64,000 nucleotides of DNA from Caldicoprobacter algeriensis. GTDB lineage: Bacteria > Bacillota > Clostridia > Caldicoprobacterales > Caldicoprobacteraceae. The stretch lies in the NCBI RefSeq assembly GCF_023838525.1, contig NZ_JAHUQD010000005.1:1-64000 (forward strand). The letters run 5' to 3'. The notes under the pieces were generated by a model. It saw only the letters and a list, made by a program, of their open reading frames with translations. It made no database searches and was not told the origin of the DNA. The translations under genes and the position numbers were made by a program. Positions 53,286 to 62,594 of this stretch are shown piece by piece (the stretch's first letter is position 1; each line of letters starts with the position of its first letter).

Positions 53286-54956
53286 ATGCTTAGCGATATC
53301 GAAATTGCACAGCAGGCAAAGCTCAGGCCTATCGTCGATGTGGCATCACAGATCGGGCTTGATGAGGATGACCTGGAGCTGTACGGCAAATATAAGGCTA
53401 AGGTGAACTTGGCGGTATGGGGCAGGATTAAAAACAGGCCAAATGGCAAGCTCATATATGTAACCGCCATTACCCCCACTCCTGCCGGCGAGGGCAAGAC
53501 CACAACCGCGGTGGGGATTACCCAGGCCCTGGGCAGGCTGGGCAAGAGAGTGGCGCTGTGCTTGAGGGAGCCGTCCCTGGGTCCGGTCTTTGGCATCAAA
53601 GGTGGGGCAACCGGCGGGGGTTATTCCCAGGTGCTGCCTATGGAGGATATAAACCTCCACTTTACCGGTGATATACACGCCGTGGGGGCAGCACACAACT
53701 TGCTGGCCGCCCTGATTGACAACCACATTGTCAAGGGAAATGAGCTTAACATCGACCCCACGCGCGTTGTCTGGAAACGGGTGATGGATATAAACGACAG
53801 ACAGCTGCGCAGAATAGTCACCGGTTTAGGAGGAAAGGCCAACGGTATCCCCATGGAATCCGGTTTTGATATCACGGCTGCCTCCGAGATTATGGCCATA
53901 CTGTGCCTGGCATCGGATATGGAGGATTTAAAGAGGCGTCTGGGAGACATGCTGGTGGCATATACCTACGATGGACATCCGGTGTATGCCAGGGATTTGA
54001 AAGCCGTGGGCGCCATGGCCATACTGCTCAAAGATGCCATAAAGCCCAATATAGTGCAGACTCTGGAAGGTCAGCCTGCTTTTATACACGGTGGCCCGTT
54101 TGCTAATATCGCTCATGGCAACAACTCCATCATGGCTACCCGCATGGCCTTGAAGCTGGCTGACTACGCCGTTACCGAAGGCGGTTTTGCAGCTGATCTG
54201 GGTGCCGAGAAGTTCTTTGATATAGTCTACAGAATCGCTCATATAAGGCCCGATGTGGTGGTGCTGGTGGCCACCATTCGTGCGCTCAAGTTTCACGGCG
54301 GCCTGCCTTTGTCCAGTTTAAATGAAGAGGATTTGGCCGCACTTGAGAGAGGACTGGCAAATTTGGATCAGCACATAGACAATTTGAAGAATGTTTTTGG
54401 CTTGCCGGTTGTGGTGGCTTTGAACAGATTTCCTAGCGATACTGCCGCCGAGATACAGCTTCTGAAAGAGCATTGTGCAAGGATAGGGGTGAAGATGGCG
54501 GTCTCCGAAGTGGTAACCCGCGGTGGAGAAGGCGGAATTGAACTTGTCGAGGCGTTGCTGGAGGCAATGCACGAGGAGAACAACTTCAGGCCGCTTTATG
54601 ACCTTGAGACCTCCATTGAGGACAAGATCGAGGCCATCGCCTGCCGGGTTTACAGGGCGGATGGCGTTGTGTACAGCAAGGAAGCCAAACGTGCCATAGA
54701 CACCTTGAAACATCTGGGATACGGCAATCTTCCAGTGTGCATAGCCAAGACGCAGATGTCATTTTCGGACGACCCGTCCTTGAAAGGTGCTCCCAGGGGC
54801 TGGAAGCTCAACGTTCGCGAGGTCAAGGTATCGGCCGGTGCGGGATTTATCGTGGTGCTGACGGGATCCATGATGACTATGCCGGGGTTGCCCAAAAACC
54901 CGGCTGTCGAGAATATGGACATAATGCCAGATGGCACCATAGTGGGGCTGTTTTAA
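53286..54956 (+). CDS. fhs: formate-tetrahydrofolate ligase
   Basis: A 556-residue enzyme with the ATP-binding signature [20 protein letters not shown] (about 58-77) and the family block [27 protein letters not shown] (about 100-126). It joins formate to tetrahydrofolate with ATP and is central to one-carbon supply and the methyl branch of the acetyl-CoA pathway. GGGGAAA precedes the ATG by about 12 bases. No folD or fchA gene is visible beside it. A strong terminator follows. Length is the family norm (about 556). Confidence 0.97.
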   Translation: MLSDIEIAQQAKLRPIVDVASQIGLDEDDLELYGKYKAKVNLAVWGRIKNRPNGKLIYVTAITPTPAGEGKTTTAVGITQALGRLGKRVALCLREPSLGPVFGIKGGATGGGYSQVLPMEDINLHFTGDIHAVGAAHNLLAALIDNHIVKGNELNIDPTRVVWKRVMDINDRQLRRIVTGLGGKANGIPMESGFDITAASEIMAILCLASDMEDLKRRLGDMLVAYTYDGHPVYARDLKAVGAMAILLKDAIKPNIVQTLEGQPAFIHGGPFANIAHGNNSIMATRMALKLADYAVTEGGFAADLGAEKFFDIVYRIAHIRPDVVVLVATIRALKFHGGLPLSSLNEEDLAALERGLANLDQHIDNLKNVFGLPVVVALNRFPSDTAAEIQLLKEHCARIGVKMAVSEVVTRGGEGGIELVEALLEAMHEENNFRPLYDLETSIEDKIEAIACRVYRADGVVYSKEAKRAIDTLKHLGYGNLPVCIAKTQMSFSDDPSLKGAPRGWKLNVREVKVSAGAGFIVVLTGSMMTMPGLPKNPAVENMDIMPDGTIVGLF

Positions 54957-54979
54957 GGCATACGGCGGGTACATGATTT

Positions 54980-55058
54980 GTGCGGCATGTGCTGTACACG
55001 GGTATTTGGGGCAGTATAGTGCCTGAAAATTTTGTACAGCTCATGCCGCACGCTTTTT
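54980..55058 (+). terminator. long intrinsic terminator of fhs
   Basis: GTGCGGCATGTGCTGTACA (54980-54998) pairs with TGTACAGCTCATGCCGCAC (55033-55051), with a short internal mismatch, around a 34-base loop that itself contains a small hairpin GGCAGTATAGTGCC. TTTTTT follows. Confidence 0.85.
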
Positions 55059-55159
55059 TGCTTGTTTTGTACTGTTAAAAAGAAGTTTTCTGTTCAGCTG
55101 AGTAATGATATATCAATGATCAACATTCATTGGGAAACGGACAATTGACAATTGGCTGT

Positions 55160-56548
55160 TTAAACGGTAGTATTGAGCAGCATATCGCCGATGCGGTATA
55201 CATCTCCGGCGCCCATGGTAAGCACTATATCCCCTGGGCTGATGTTCTCTTTGAGATAGTTTGCTATCTCCTCAAACGTCTGCATGTACATACAGGGCTG
55301 GCCGGTTTGTAAGATGGCCTGCACCAGGTCACGAGAGTGAACCTCGCCAGTGTCCTTTTCCCGCGCTGCGTAGATATCAGTTATTATGAGCCGGTCGGCC
55401 TGTTTGAAAGCATGCACAAATTCGTTAAACAGCTTTTTGGTGCGGGTATATGTATGGGGCTGAAACACGCACCATATCCTGTTGTGGGGATAGTTTTTCA
55501 CTGTCTCCAGGGTGGCCTTTATTTCGGTGGGGTGATGTGCGTAATCATCTAGAATGGTGACGTCCCCCATTTTGCCCTTGAATTCCAAACGGCGGTGAGT
55601 GCCCCTGTAGGTCGTCAGGGCCTCCTTTATTACCTCGAAGGGTATGCCCAGGGCATATGCGGCGGCAGTTGCCGCCAGGGCATTGTACACGTTGTGCTTG
55701 CCGGGTATAGACAGGCTCATATTACCCACGTATTCTCCTTTGTAGTAGGCTTTAAAAGAAGCCGTTCCCTGGCTGTTGTAATGTATATCGCAGGCCTTCC
55801 AGTCTGATGGTCCGTTGATACCATAGCTTATGGTGTTGCATTTGACCTCGGAAAGCAGCTTTGCTACCAGCGGATCATCGGCGCAGCCCACTGCGTATCC
55901 GTTTTGTGGCACCAGGTGTGCGAACTTGCTGAATGCCTGGTATATGTGATCTATGTCTTTGAAATAGTCCAGGTGGTCTGCGTCTATATTTAGAATAATG
56001 GCTATGTACGGCTTAAAGTGAAGGAAGCTTTCGACGTATTCGCAGGCCTCAGTTATAAAGTACGGGCTGCTGCCCGTGCGTACGTTGCCGCCTATGACGT
56101 CCAGCTCGCCGCCCACCAGTATGGTGGGGTCCAGGTTTGCATGGAGCAAAATGGTTGAAAGCATGGAAGTGGTGGTGGTTTTGCCGTGGCTGCCCGATAC
56201 ACCTATGGAATAGGGATAGGCCTCCATGATCTGGCCCAGCAGCGTGGCCCTGTCGATCACAGGGATGTTTCTTTTATGGGCTTCTTGGATTTCGGGATTG
56301 TCTGCTTTGACGGCGGCGGTATGTACCACCAGCCGGGCGCCTTGCACGTTTGAGGGGTGGTGCCCTATAAACACCCTGGCGCCTTTTCCACTGAGCCTCT
56401 GCGTGATGTGTGATTCCTTCAAATCCGAGCCGGTGACGATGTATCCCCGCCGAAGCAGTATCTCGGCCAGGCCGCTCATGCTGATGCCGCCTATACCTAC
56501 AAAATGGACCTGGCATCCTTTAAAATCGTCTATGTGAACCGTTTGCAT
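55160..56548 (-). CDS. murC: UDP-N-acetylmuramate-L-alanine ligase
   Basis: A 462-residue Mur ligase. N-terminal Rossmann domain VHFVGIGGISMSGLAEIL (about 12-29), ATP loop GVSGSHGKTTTTSM (about 114-127), Mg/UDP region FITEACEY and NIDADHLDYF, and C-terminal domain with ILDDYAHHPTEIKATL. It adds L-alanine to UDP-MurNAc, the first peptide-linking step of the cell wall. AAGGAG precedes the ATG by about 9 bases. It is a single-gene minus-strand unit convergent with fhs. Confidence 0.97.
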   Translation of the reverse strand: MQTVHIDDFKGCQVHFVGIGGISMSGLAEILLRRGYIVTGSDLKESHITQRLSGKGARVFIGHHPSNVQGARLVVHTAAVKADNPEIQEAHKRNIPVIDRATLLGQIMEAYPYSIGVSGSHGKTTTTSMLSTILLHANLDPTILVGGELDVIGGNVRTGSSPYFITEACEYVESFLHFKPYIAIILNIDADHLDYFKDIDHIYQAFSKFAHLVPQNGYAVGCADDPLVAKLLSEVKCNTISYGINGPSDWKACDIHYNSQGTASFKAYYKGEYVGNMSLSIPGKHNVYNALAATAAAYALGIPFEVIKEALTTYRGTHRRLEFKGKMGDVTILDDYAHHPTEIKATLETVKNYPHNRIWCVFQPHTYTRTKKLFNEFVHAFKQADRLIITDIYAAREKDTGEVHSRDLVQAILQTGQPCMYMQTFEEIANYLKENISPGDIVLTMGAGDVYRIGDMLLNTTV

Positions 56549-56707
56549 TGTTACACACTCCTTGAATATAAAGGCTATTTCCTATTATAACCGTTGGGAT
56601 TGCCGTTAATCAATGGGCGAATTTTTAAAATAGAGATTGACTTTATAGGGTTCTTATCATATAATTATATACTGCGATAGAAATGTATGATTGATAATTT
56701 TCAATAT

Positions 56708-56792
56708 GGAGGGGTGCCCGAGTGGTCAAAGGGGGCAGACTGTAAATCTGTTGGCGCAGCCTTCGGTGGTTCGAATCCATCCCCCTCCACCA
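56708..56792 (+). tRNA. tRNA-Tyr (GTA)
   Basis: An 85-base tRNA including an encoded CCA. Acceptor GGAGGGG pairs with CCCCTCC (56782-56788), anticodon loop CTGTAAA has GTA at 56742-56744, a long class II variable arm follows and the T-loop GGTTCGAATCC is intact. Only tRNA in the window. Confidence 0.97.
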
Positions 56793-56798
56793 GGAAGA

Positions 56799-56834
56799 AG
56801 GGTGGTTGATATAAAAATATCAGCCACCCTTTTT
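56799..56834 (+). terminator. intrinsic terminator after tRNA-Tyr
   Basis: AAGGGTGGTTGATAT pairs with ATATCAGCCACCCTT and runs into TTTTT. It ends the tRNA transcript before metK. Confidence 0.85.
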
Positions 56835-56991
56835 GGTATTCTTCGACTAAACGGGTTTAATCTCTGGCTTGCGTGGAGCATTTTGGTTCTATGCCTGTAT
56901 TGATTTTTTACTAGTGGTATGCTATACTTAAATCCATTGTTGGACAAATTTATATTTAACCAGTATCTTTACTGCTTGAGGAGGCGAACAA

Positions 56992-58182
56992 ATGAGAAGA
57001 AGGTTGTTTACGTCGGAATCTGTTACTGAGGGGCATCCCGATAAGATATGCGATCAGATCTCTGATGCTGTGCTGGATGCCATTTTGGCCAAGGACCCCT
57101 ATGCCAGAGTGGCGTGTGAAACCGCTGTGACTACCGGCCTTGTATTAGTCATGGGAGAGATCACCACCGACTGTTATGTGGACATTCCCAGCATTGTACG
57201 TGAAACAGTTCGTGAGATAGGATATACAAGAGCGAAATACGGCTTTGATGCTGATACCTGCGCTGTTATAACCTCTATAGATGAGCAGTCGCCAGACATC
57301 GCAATGGGGGTAAATAAGGCTCTTGAAGCCAAGATGCAGGAGATGGAGGACGATATAGAGGCCATTGGGGCGGGCGATCAGGGCATGATGTTTGGCTTTG
57401 CCTGCAACGAGACCCCTGAGCTCATGCCTTTGCCCATTTCGTTGGCCCATAAGATTACCAGGAGATTGGCACAGGTACGCAAGGATGGCACGCTGGAGTA
57501 CTTAAGGCCCGATGGGAAATCCCAGGTTACCGTGGAGTATGAGGGGGACAAGCCGGTGCGTGTACATACCGTCGTCGTTTCGACGCAGCACAGCCCGGAT
57601 GTCGACCACTCTACCATCGAAAGGGACGTAATCGATAAGGTCATAAAGGCCGTTATTCCTCCCGAGCTTCTGGATGACAAAACCCGTTATCTGGTCAACC
57701 CAACCGGCCGCTTCGTGGTAGGAGGCCCTCAGGGTGACTCGGGACTTACCGGCCGAAAGATCATAGTGGACACTTATGGTGGGTACGCGCGGCACGGTGG
57801 CGGTGCCTTCTCGGGCAAGGACCCCACTAAAGTCGATCGCTCGGCCAGCTATGCAGCTCGGTATGTGGCTAAAAACATTGTTGCAGCCGGGCTGGCTGAT
57901 AAGTGCGAGGTGGCGGTTGCCTATGCTATAGGCGTGGCCAGGCCGGTATCCATCAGTGTCGATACATTTGGTACGGCAAAGGTGCCAGAGGAGCTCATAC
58001 TGGAGCTCATACACAAGAATTTTGACCTAAGGCCCGGTGCCATCATAAGGGACCTCAATTTGAGAAGGCCCATATACAAGCAGACGGCTGCCTACGGCCA
58101 TTTTGGGCGTACGGATTTGGACCTGCCGTGGGAGAAGACAGATAAGGCCCAGCTGTTGAGGGAGCAAGCCTTCGGCAAATAA
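56992..58182 (+). CDS. metK: S-adenosylmethionine synthetase
   Basis: A 396-residue enzyme. The N-terminal [24 protein letters not shown], the hexapeptide GAGDQG (about 122) and the P-loop-like GGGAFSGKD (about 264) are intact. It makes SAM from methionine and ATP. With ahcY and the SAH/MTA deaminase it completes a local SAM-use branch. GGAGGCG precedes the ATG. No S-box riboswitch is recognisable upstream (56835-56991), unlike in many Firmicutes. Confidence 0.97.
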   Translation: MRRRLFTSESVTEGHPDKICDQISDAVLDAILAKDPYARVACETAVTTGLVLVMGEITTDCYVDIPSIVRETVREIGYTRAKYGFDADTCAVITSIDEQSPDIAMGVNKALEAKMQEMEDDIEAIGAGDQGMMFGFACNETPELMPLPISLAHKITRRLAQVRKDGTLEYLRPDGKSQVTVEYEGDKPVRVHTVVVSTQHSPDVDHSTIERDVIDKVIKAVIPPELLDDKTRYLVNPTGRFVVGGPQGDSGLTGRKIIVDTYGGYARHGGGAFSGKDPTKVDRSASYAARYVAKNIVAAGLADKCEVAVAYAIGVARPVSISVDTFGTAKVPEELILELIHKNFDLRPGAIIRDLNLRRPIYKQTAAYGHFGRTDLDLPWEKTDKAQLLREQAFGK

Positions 58183-58249
58183 TAGCGGGACTGCGCTTAT
58201 AGAATACAGAGCATACGCACATTGGAAGATATGGATACCTGACACGCAT

Positions 58250-58281
58250 GCCCCAGTCTCAAACGGGATTGGGGCTTTTTT
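58250..58281 (+). terminator. intrinsic terminator of metK
   Basis: GCCCCAGTC (58250-58258) pairs with GATTGGGGC (58267-58275) followed by TTTTTT. Confidence 0.88.
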
Positions 58282-58372
58282 ATTTATGCGGGTATGCCTC
58301 ACCTCTTGAGGCGCAGCAGCATACTATGGAATGTGTGGATGGATTATCCTGCGCCGTAGAGGGGGAGTATGC

Positions 58373-58741
58373 ATGTACATCGATACATACCTTGCCATTG
58401 TCCTGTGGGTATTTGCCATATTCGGGTTTATATGCTTTGTGGTACTGGTGCTTCGCGATATATCATCGGCTTTAGGCAATAAAAAAGGAAGTTTCAATGT
58501 GGTCATAACGGCACAGAATCAGGAGGATGCCATAGAGGGCATTGTAAAGGGGTTTATCCTTAAAACGGCGGTGGACGGCGCCGAGGACTCGTTGGTCAAC
58601 ATCGTACTGGTGGATGTGGGCTCATGCGATGATACGCCAAAGGTCATGGAACGCCTTGCCAGGCAGTATTCCTATATAAAATTATTGAAGCCAGGGGAGC
58701 TGTGCGGTTATTTGACCAAATTGATACACGGTTCCAAATGA
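58373..58741 (+). CDS. membrane-anchored short glycosyltransferase-like protein
   Basis: A 122-residue protein with one N-terminal transmembrane segment (AIVLWVFAIFGFICFVVLVL) followed by a beta-alpha-beta unit that looks like the first part of a GT2 glycosyltransferase (FNVVITAQNQEDAIEGIVKGF and IVLVDVGSCDDTPKVMERLA). The catalytic C-terminal half is missing, so it is either a truncated gene or a short regulatory relative. ATG 58373 has GGGGGAG upstream. It is closed by a terminator at 58806 and lies before a SigO-like module. Confidence 0.65.
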   Translation: MYIDTYLAIVLWVFAIFGFICFVVLVLRDISSALGNKKGSFNVVITAQNQEDAIEGIVKGFILKTAVDGAEDSLVNIVLVDVGSCDDTPKVMERLARQYSYIKLLKPGELCGYLTKLIHGSK

Positions 58742-58805
58742 TGTCTTAAAAAAAATATACGATAACATTTTTGATATGACAGGAAAACGAGCGGCTGTTA
58801 TTCAG

Positions 58806-58833
58806 GCCGGGGAGATTATTCCCCGGCTTTTTT
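58806..58833 (+). terminator. intrinsic terminator
   Basis: GCCGGGGA pairs with TCCCCGGC around ATTAT-rich bases and is followed by TTTTTT. Confidence 0.88.
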
Positions 58834-58929
58834 CGTACCTTCCAAACCCGGGCTATCATGTAGTATGAGCTGTACAGCTTAAAAAACTTGTGCAGGGCCG
58901 GCCCTCGCTTGATAGGAGGGCGTGTTGCT

Positions 58930-59532
58930 TTGGAATACCTGTTTAAGGAACTGGTGGAAAGAGCCAAAAGGGGAGAGGTTACCGCTGCTCAGCTGATAAT
59001 TGACAGGCTGCATCCCCTCATCTGTTCTGCCATACGGCGGTGTGGAGCCGGGCCTGACAAGAAGGACCTTTATCAGGAAGCCTGCCTTATAATCCTTCAG
59101 TGCATAAAGGATTTCAACCCTTCAAAGGGGGTACCGTTCCTGGTATACGTTAAAAAGAGGGTGTATTTTGGTCTGATGAATACCGGCAGGCAAAGAGTTT
59201 CAGCCATTTCGCTGGATAAAGAATTTGAAGGGCATGACGGTGATACGTGTACCCTGGGAGACCTGCTGATGAGCCCTCAGCCCGGTGTGGAGGAGACGGT
59301 GATGCAGACCGGTGAAGTCAGGCGGCTGTACCGTGCTATAGGCAAGCTATCGCCTAAACAGAGACAGGTTATACTCCTGCACTTCTTCTACGGGCTGAAA
59401 TACAAGGATATTGCCCGGGCAAGGAACAGCCACTACAAATCGGTACTCAGGCTGAAGGACAGGGCTCTGAAATCCCTAAAAGAGCATCTGGAGAAAATTG
59501 AGGACGATGTGTCTCTCAAGAGCCGGTTTTGA
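58930..59532 (+). CDS. sigma-70-family sigma factor (SigO/YvrI-like)
   Basis: A 200-residue sigma factor. Region 2 is in KKDLYQEACLIILQCIKDFNPSKGVPFLVYVKKRVYFGLMN (about 40-82), and region 4 in KLSPKQRQVILLHFFYGLKYKDIARARNSHYKSVLRLKDRALKSL (about 140-184). TTG 58930 is chosen because AGGAGGG lies 9 bases upstream. It is followed by DUF1659, DUF2922 and YvrJ genes; in Bacillus subtilis yvrJ also neighbours the sigma-O genes yvrI/yvrH. This synteny, rather than sequence, supports the SigO label. Target genes are unknown. Confidence 0.82.
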   Translation: MEYLFKELVERAKRGEVTAAQLIIDRLHPLICSAIRRCGAGPDKKDLYQEACLIILQCIKDFNPSKGVPFLVYVKKRVYFGLMNTGRQRVSAISLDKEFEGHDGDTCTLGDLLMSPQPGVEETVMQTGEVRRLYRAIGKLSPKQRQVILLHFFYGLKYKDIARARNSHYKSVLRLKDRALKSLKEHLEKIEDDVSLKSRF

Positions 59533-59568
59533 ATTCTAGGAAGTAGATAGAGGAAAGGAGGTGAGACG

Positions 59569-59793
59569 ATGGCCCTGGAGATAAGGCCTATGGATGCAAG
59601 GCTTCAGATTCAGCTGGATATGGGGCAGGACCAGAATGGCAGGAGGATTACTAGGACTCGAAGCTTGAACAGAATAAAACCTGATGTATCTGATGAGGAT
59701 CTCTACAACATAGCTGCTACCCTAGCATCGCTGCAGTCCCATCCAGTGATAGCTATTCGCAAGACGGCGCAGTTTGATTATGTCAACGTTTAA
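59569..59793 (+). CDS. DUF1659 protein
   Basis: A 74-residue protein matching the DUF1659 pattern: N-terminal LQIQLDMGQDQNGRRITRTRSLNRIKP and a conserved NIAATLASLQSHPV segment. Family function unknown; it regularly precedes a DUF2922 gene. GGAGGTGAG lies 4-8 bases before the ATG. Confidence 0.85.
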   Translation: MALEIRPMDARLQIQLDMGQDQNGRRITRTRSLNRIKPDVSDEDLYNIAATLASLQSHPVIAIRKTAQFDYVNV

Positions 59794-59827
59794 GTAAACT
59801 TAAATTCCGGTATGGGGGGTGAGAAAG

Positions 59828-60043
59828 GTGGCGCAGACGCTGGAGATGGTTTTTAAGACGGGGCAGGGCAGAACCTACCGCATCACGCTGGATGACCCGC
59901 GGTTTGACCTTCAACCGGCTGAGGTTAAGGCTTTCATGGACCTGGTGATCAGCGTAAATCCCTTCGATGTAGAGGGAGGACTGGTTGAAATAGCAGAGGC
60001 AAACATCATCGATACAGAGGTTCAGCCCCTGCAACTGGTTTGA
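59828..60043 (+). CDS. DUF2922 protein
   Basis: A 71-residue protein with LEMVFKTGQGRTYRITLDDPRFDLQPAEVKAFMDLVI and a final IIDTEVQPLQL, typical of DUF2922. GTG 59828 lies 6 bases after GGGGGGTGAG; the GTG at 59819 overlaps that site. It should be co-expressed with DUF1659 and YvrJ. Confidence 0.85.
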   Translation: MAQTLEMVFKTGQGRTYRITLDDPRFDLQPAEVKAFMDLVISVNPFDVEGGLVEIAEANIIDTEVQPLQLV

Positions 60044-60046
60044 GGG

Positions 60047-60084
60047 AAGATAGAGGAGTGCCTGCCACTCCTCTATCTTATTTG
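60047..60084 (+). terminator. strong hairpin after DUF2922
   Basis: A perfect 14-base stem AAGATAGAGGAGTG / CACTCCTCTATCTT with a 5-base loop (CCTGC). The tail is only moderately T-rich, so it may be a terminator or a stabiliser. Confidence 0.65.
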
Positions 60085-60239
60085 AAATATTTGAAATATC
60101 GCCTTAAAGGGATTTTTCATTGAATTTACAGTTTCATGCTTTACGCTCTCGTATAGCTTGTATAGATTTTATGGCTTTATGAACTATTTTTACACTGTTA
60201 TGCTGACCTGTTCATAAAATGTGGTAAGGAGGAATGGGT

Positions 60240-60386
60240 ATGGAACAGCTGCTCAGCCTTGTCGGCAACGTCGGCTTTCCCATCGTGCTGTCAGTGTATC
60301 TGCTGGTGCGCATCGAAGGAAAGCTGGAGGGTTTGACGCAGTCCATTCAGGAGCTGGCACGGGTCATAGCTGCAATAGAGCGTTAA
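60240..60386 (+). CDS. yvrJ: YvrJ family small protein
   Basis: A 48-residue frame, ATG 60240, with AAGGAGG 8 bases upstream. Sequence MEQLLSLVGNVGFPIVLSVYLLVRIEGKLEGLTQSI has one membrane helix and matches the YvrJ family pattern (short, N-terminal helix then amphipathic tail). Part of the SigO-like module at 58.9-60.4 kb. Function unknown in the family. Confidence 0.8.
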   Translation: MEQLLSLVGNVGFPIVLSVYLLVRIEGKLEGLTQSIQELARVIAAIER

Positions 60387-60529
60387 AAAGCGGCTTTACA
60401 CCGTGATGAAGGTTTTACGGTATCGTAAAGTTTTTACTTTTGAGTAGGTCACTTTTTGAAGAGGCGTTTGAGATATAAGGGGTATTGACTGCAGCGAAAG
60501 TGATATAGTATAATTTCTGACAATAAAAA

Positions 60530-61122
60530 ATGGAAATATTGTATAAAAGGCTGTGAACGGGAAAAGTACATTCACTGCGAGCCTCCAGAGAGCCGGGATA
60601 AGGTGCGAGCCCGGTGGCAAGCGGTGTATGGAAGTTCTCCCGGGAGCTGCAGGCTGAAGGGGAAGCGCCCATAGGGCCAGGATGTATCGGTGTAGAGGCG
60701 GTATATCCGGTCAAGCATGAGCCATGGTTGCGAGTATGGCACGAGCTGCCATAAGCGGTTTTAAAGCGGGTGCGTTCCCTGCGTAGGCTGAGACGGTGGC
60801 CTTCGCCGTTATCCAGGAAGGGGGATATGGCGTCTTTGCCTTTCAAGCCCGGTTACGTGTTCAGCTTTTCGTTGTAGTGGTGTAAGTGGATATATCGTCA
60901 CTGGCGGAGAGCGTCGGACGGTGTGCTGTTTAAGTCTGCGGCCATCATTAACTGCAGTTGTGCTGTATGTGCACGTGTAAAGGTTAGGCTGAAGCCTACC
61001 TGACGGGCTTGTGAAGGGCAATGACAAGTATCCTTAAACGAGAGGGTTATCGTATATCGATAGCCAAGTTAGGTGGTACCGCGGGAAATACTCCCCGTCC
61101 TAAACAGGACGGGGATTTTTTT
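60530..61122 (+). ncRNA. unusually long T-box leader, Phe specific, upstream of aroF
   Basis: Stem I base CGGGA/TCCCG and TACA/TGTA enclose a specifier loop TGGAAGTTC whose codon TTC (60635-60637) reads phenylalanine. The AG-rich apical motif CCAGAGAGCCGGG...GGTGCGAGCCCGG is present. The single T-box AGGTGGTACCGCGGG is at 61071-61085, followed by terminator CCCCGTCC...GGACGGGG and TTTTTTT (61093-61122). From stem I to terminator it spans about 570 bases, roughly double the usual size, with some 380 bases of structured insertion between stem I and the antiterminator. Confidence 0.85.
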
Positions 61123-61173
61123 ATAGCCATATGATGCACATTTATCACAAAATTCCGAAGGGGGTGTTTTAAA

Positions 61174-62187
61174 GTGATTGTGGTCATGAAACCCGGCGCT
61201 ACCCAGCAGGAGATCGAGAACGTCGAAAAGCGGCTGAGGGAGCTGGGTTTTAAAACCCATCCCATCTATGGCGAAGTAAAAACGGTGATTGGCGCCATAG
61301 GCGATAAGAGGCTGGTAAAGGAGCATAACCTTTCGCACCTGCCAGGGGTGGAGGGCATAGTTCCCATAATGAAGCCATACAAGCTGGTGGGGCGTGAGCT
61401 TAAAAAGCAGGATACGGTGGTGGAAGTAGGCGATGTGAAAATCGGCGGGAAAAAGCTGGTGGTGATGGCCGGGCCCTGCGCCGTCGAAAGCGAGGAGCAG
61501 ATATACGAGGTAGCCCGTAGGGTAAAGGAGGCGGGTGCTGCTGTGCTAAGGGGCGGGGCTTACAAGCCCAGAACCTCCCCATATTCCTTCCAGGGTATGG
61601 AGGAGGAAGGACTCAAGCTGCTGCATCAGGCTGCCAGGATGACTGGCCTCAAGGTGGTTACCGAGGTGATGGACACCAGGGATGTGGAGCTGGTCAGCCG
61701 CTATGCCGATATCTTACAGATCGGGGCGCGCAACATGCAGAATTTCCGGCTGCTCAAGGAGTGCGGCCTTTCAGGCAAGCCGGTGCTTTTAAAGCGCGGC
61801 TTGTCGGCTACCATCGAGGAATGGCTCATGGCTGCCGAGTACATCGCGGATGCCGGCAACCAGAACATCATACTGTGCGAGAGGGGTATTCGCACCTTTG
61901 AGACGGCGACGCGCAACACCATGGACATCAACGCCATTCCGGTGGTAAAGGAACTCTCGCACCTACCGGTTATAGCCGACCCCAGCCATGGCACAGGAAA
62001 CTGGAAATGGGTGGATGCAGTGGCTAGGGCATTTGTGGCGGCCGGGGCAGATGGACTCATGATAGAGGTGCATCCCGACCCTGCCAATGCCGCAAGCGAT
62101 GGAGCGCAGTCCCTCCAGCCCGAGAAGTTCGCCCGTTTGATGGAGGAGCTAAAGCCCATTGCGCAGGCAGTGGGACGGGAGCTGTAA
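61174..62187 (+). CDS. aroF: DAHP synthase, AroF type (with N-terminal regulatory domain)
   Basis: A 337-residue 3-deoxy-7-phosphoheptulonate synthase. Residues 1-70 form a ferredoxin-like regulatory domain ([25 protein letters not shown]), as in the Thermotoga enzyme that is inhibited by Tyr and Phe. The TIM barrel has [14 protein letters not shown] (about 95), [18 protein letters not shown] and DPSHGTGNW. It makes DAHP from PEP and erythrose-4-phosphate, entering the shikimate path. GTG 61174 follows AAGGGGG. Expression is controlled by the Phe T-box just upstream, so both transcription and activity answer aromatic supply. Confidence 0.95.
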   Translation: MIVVMKPGATQQEIENVEKRLRELGFKTHPIYGEVKTVIGAIGDKRLVKEHNLSHLPGVEGIVPIMKPYKLVGRELKKQDTVVEVGDVKIGGKKLVVMAGPCAVESEEQIYEVARRVKEAGAAVLRGGAYKPRTSPYSFQGMEEEGLKLLHQAARMTGLKVVTEVMDTRDVELVSRYADILQIGARNMQNFRLLKECGLSGKPVLLKRGLSATIEEWLMAAEYIADAGNQNIILCERGIRTFETATRNTMDINAIPVVKELSHLPVIADPSHGTGNWKWVDAVARAFVAAGADGLMIEVHPDPANAASDGAQSLQPEKFARLMEELKPIAQAVGREL

Positions 62188-62594
62188 AAGCTGTATAACT
62201 TCAAGGGAATAATTCTTGGTTGCCCGCGATGTAGGTGATTGCAACTCGCGTTTAAGGCAATGCGCCGGTGTGCACTCCTTTGCTGTGTGGTTTTGACCGG
62301 TAGTTTTGACCGGTAATCTCATTGCACCGCAGCCGACCGGTTAGGCCTGCATTGCGATAAATTATGATTTTACTGTAAAAAGCCTATTTTGCAGCAAAAT
62401 CAATTATGGATTTGATACGCCGAAAATATGGCGCACAGGCAAGAAAAGAGGTGAATTGCCTGAAAGGATATGGTAAAATATCTTTAAAGCTTGCAGGAGA
62501 TTGAGCTGTGTGGTAATCTTCAGCGATTTATGGCTGTGATTTGCAATACGCTCCGGGTTATATATATAATTACGGGAAGCGGGTGGCTTAAAAA
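62188..62594. other. intergenic region with tandem 13-base repeat
   Basis: A 407-base gap. GTTTTGACCGGTA occurs twice head-to-tail (62290-62302, 62303-62315), and GACCGGTTA recurs at about 62336. TTTTGCAGCAAAATC (about 62390) is another copy of the intergenic GCAAAA word. No gene is supported. Confidence 0.45.

Noticed and set aside
56835-56991. S-box (SAM) riboswitch before metK
   Set aside because: The conserved S-box core elements are not present in the short leader.
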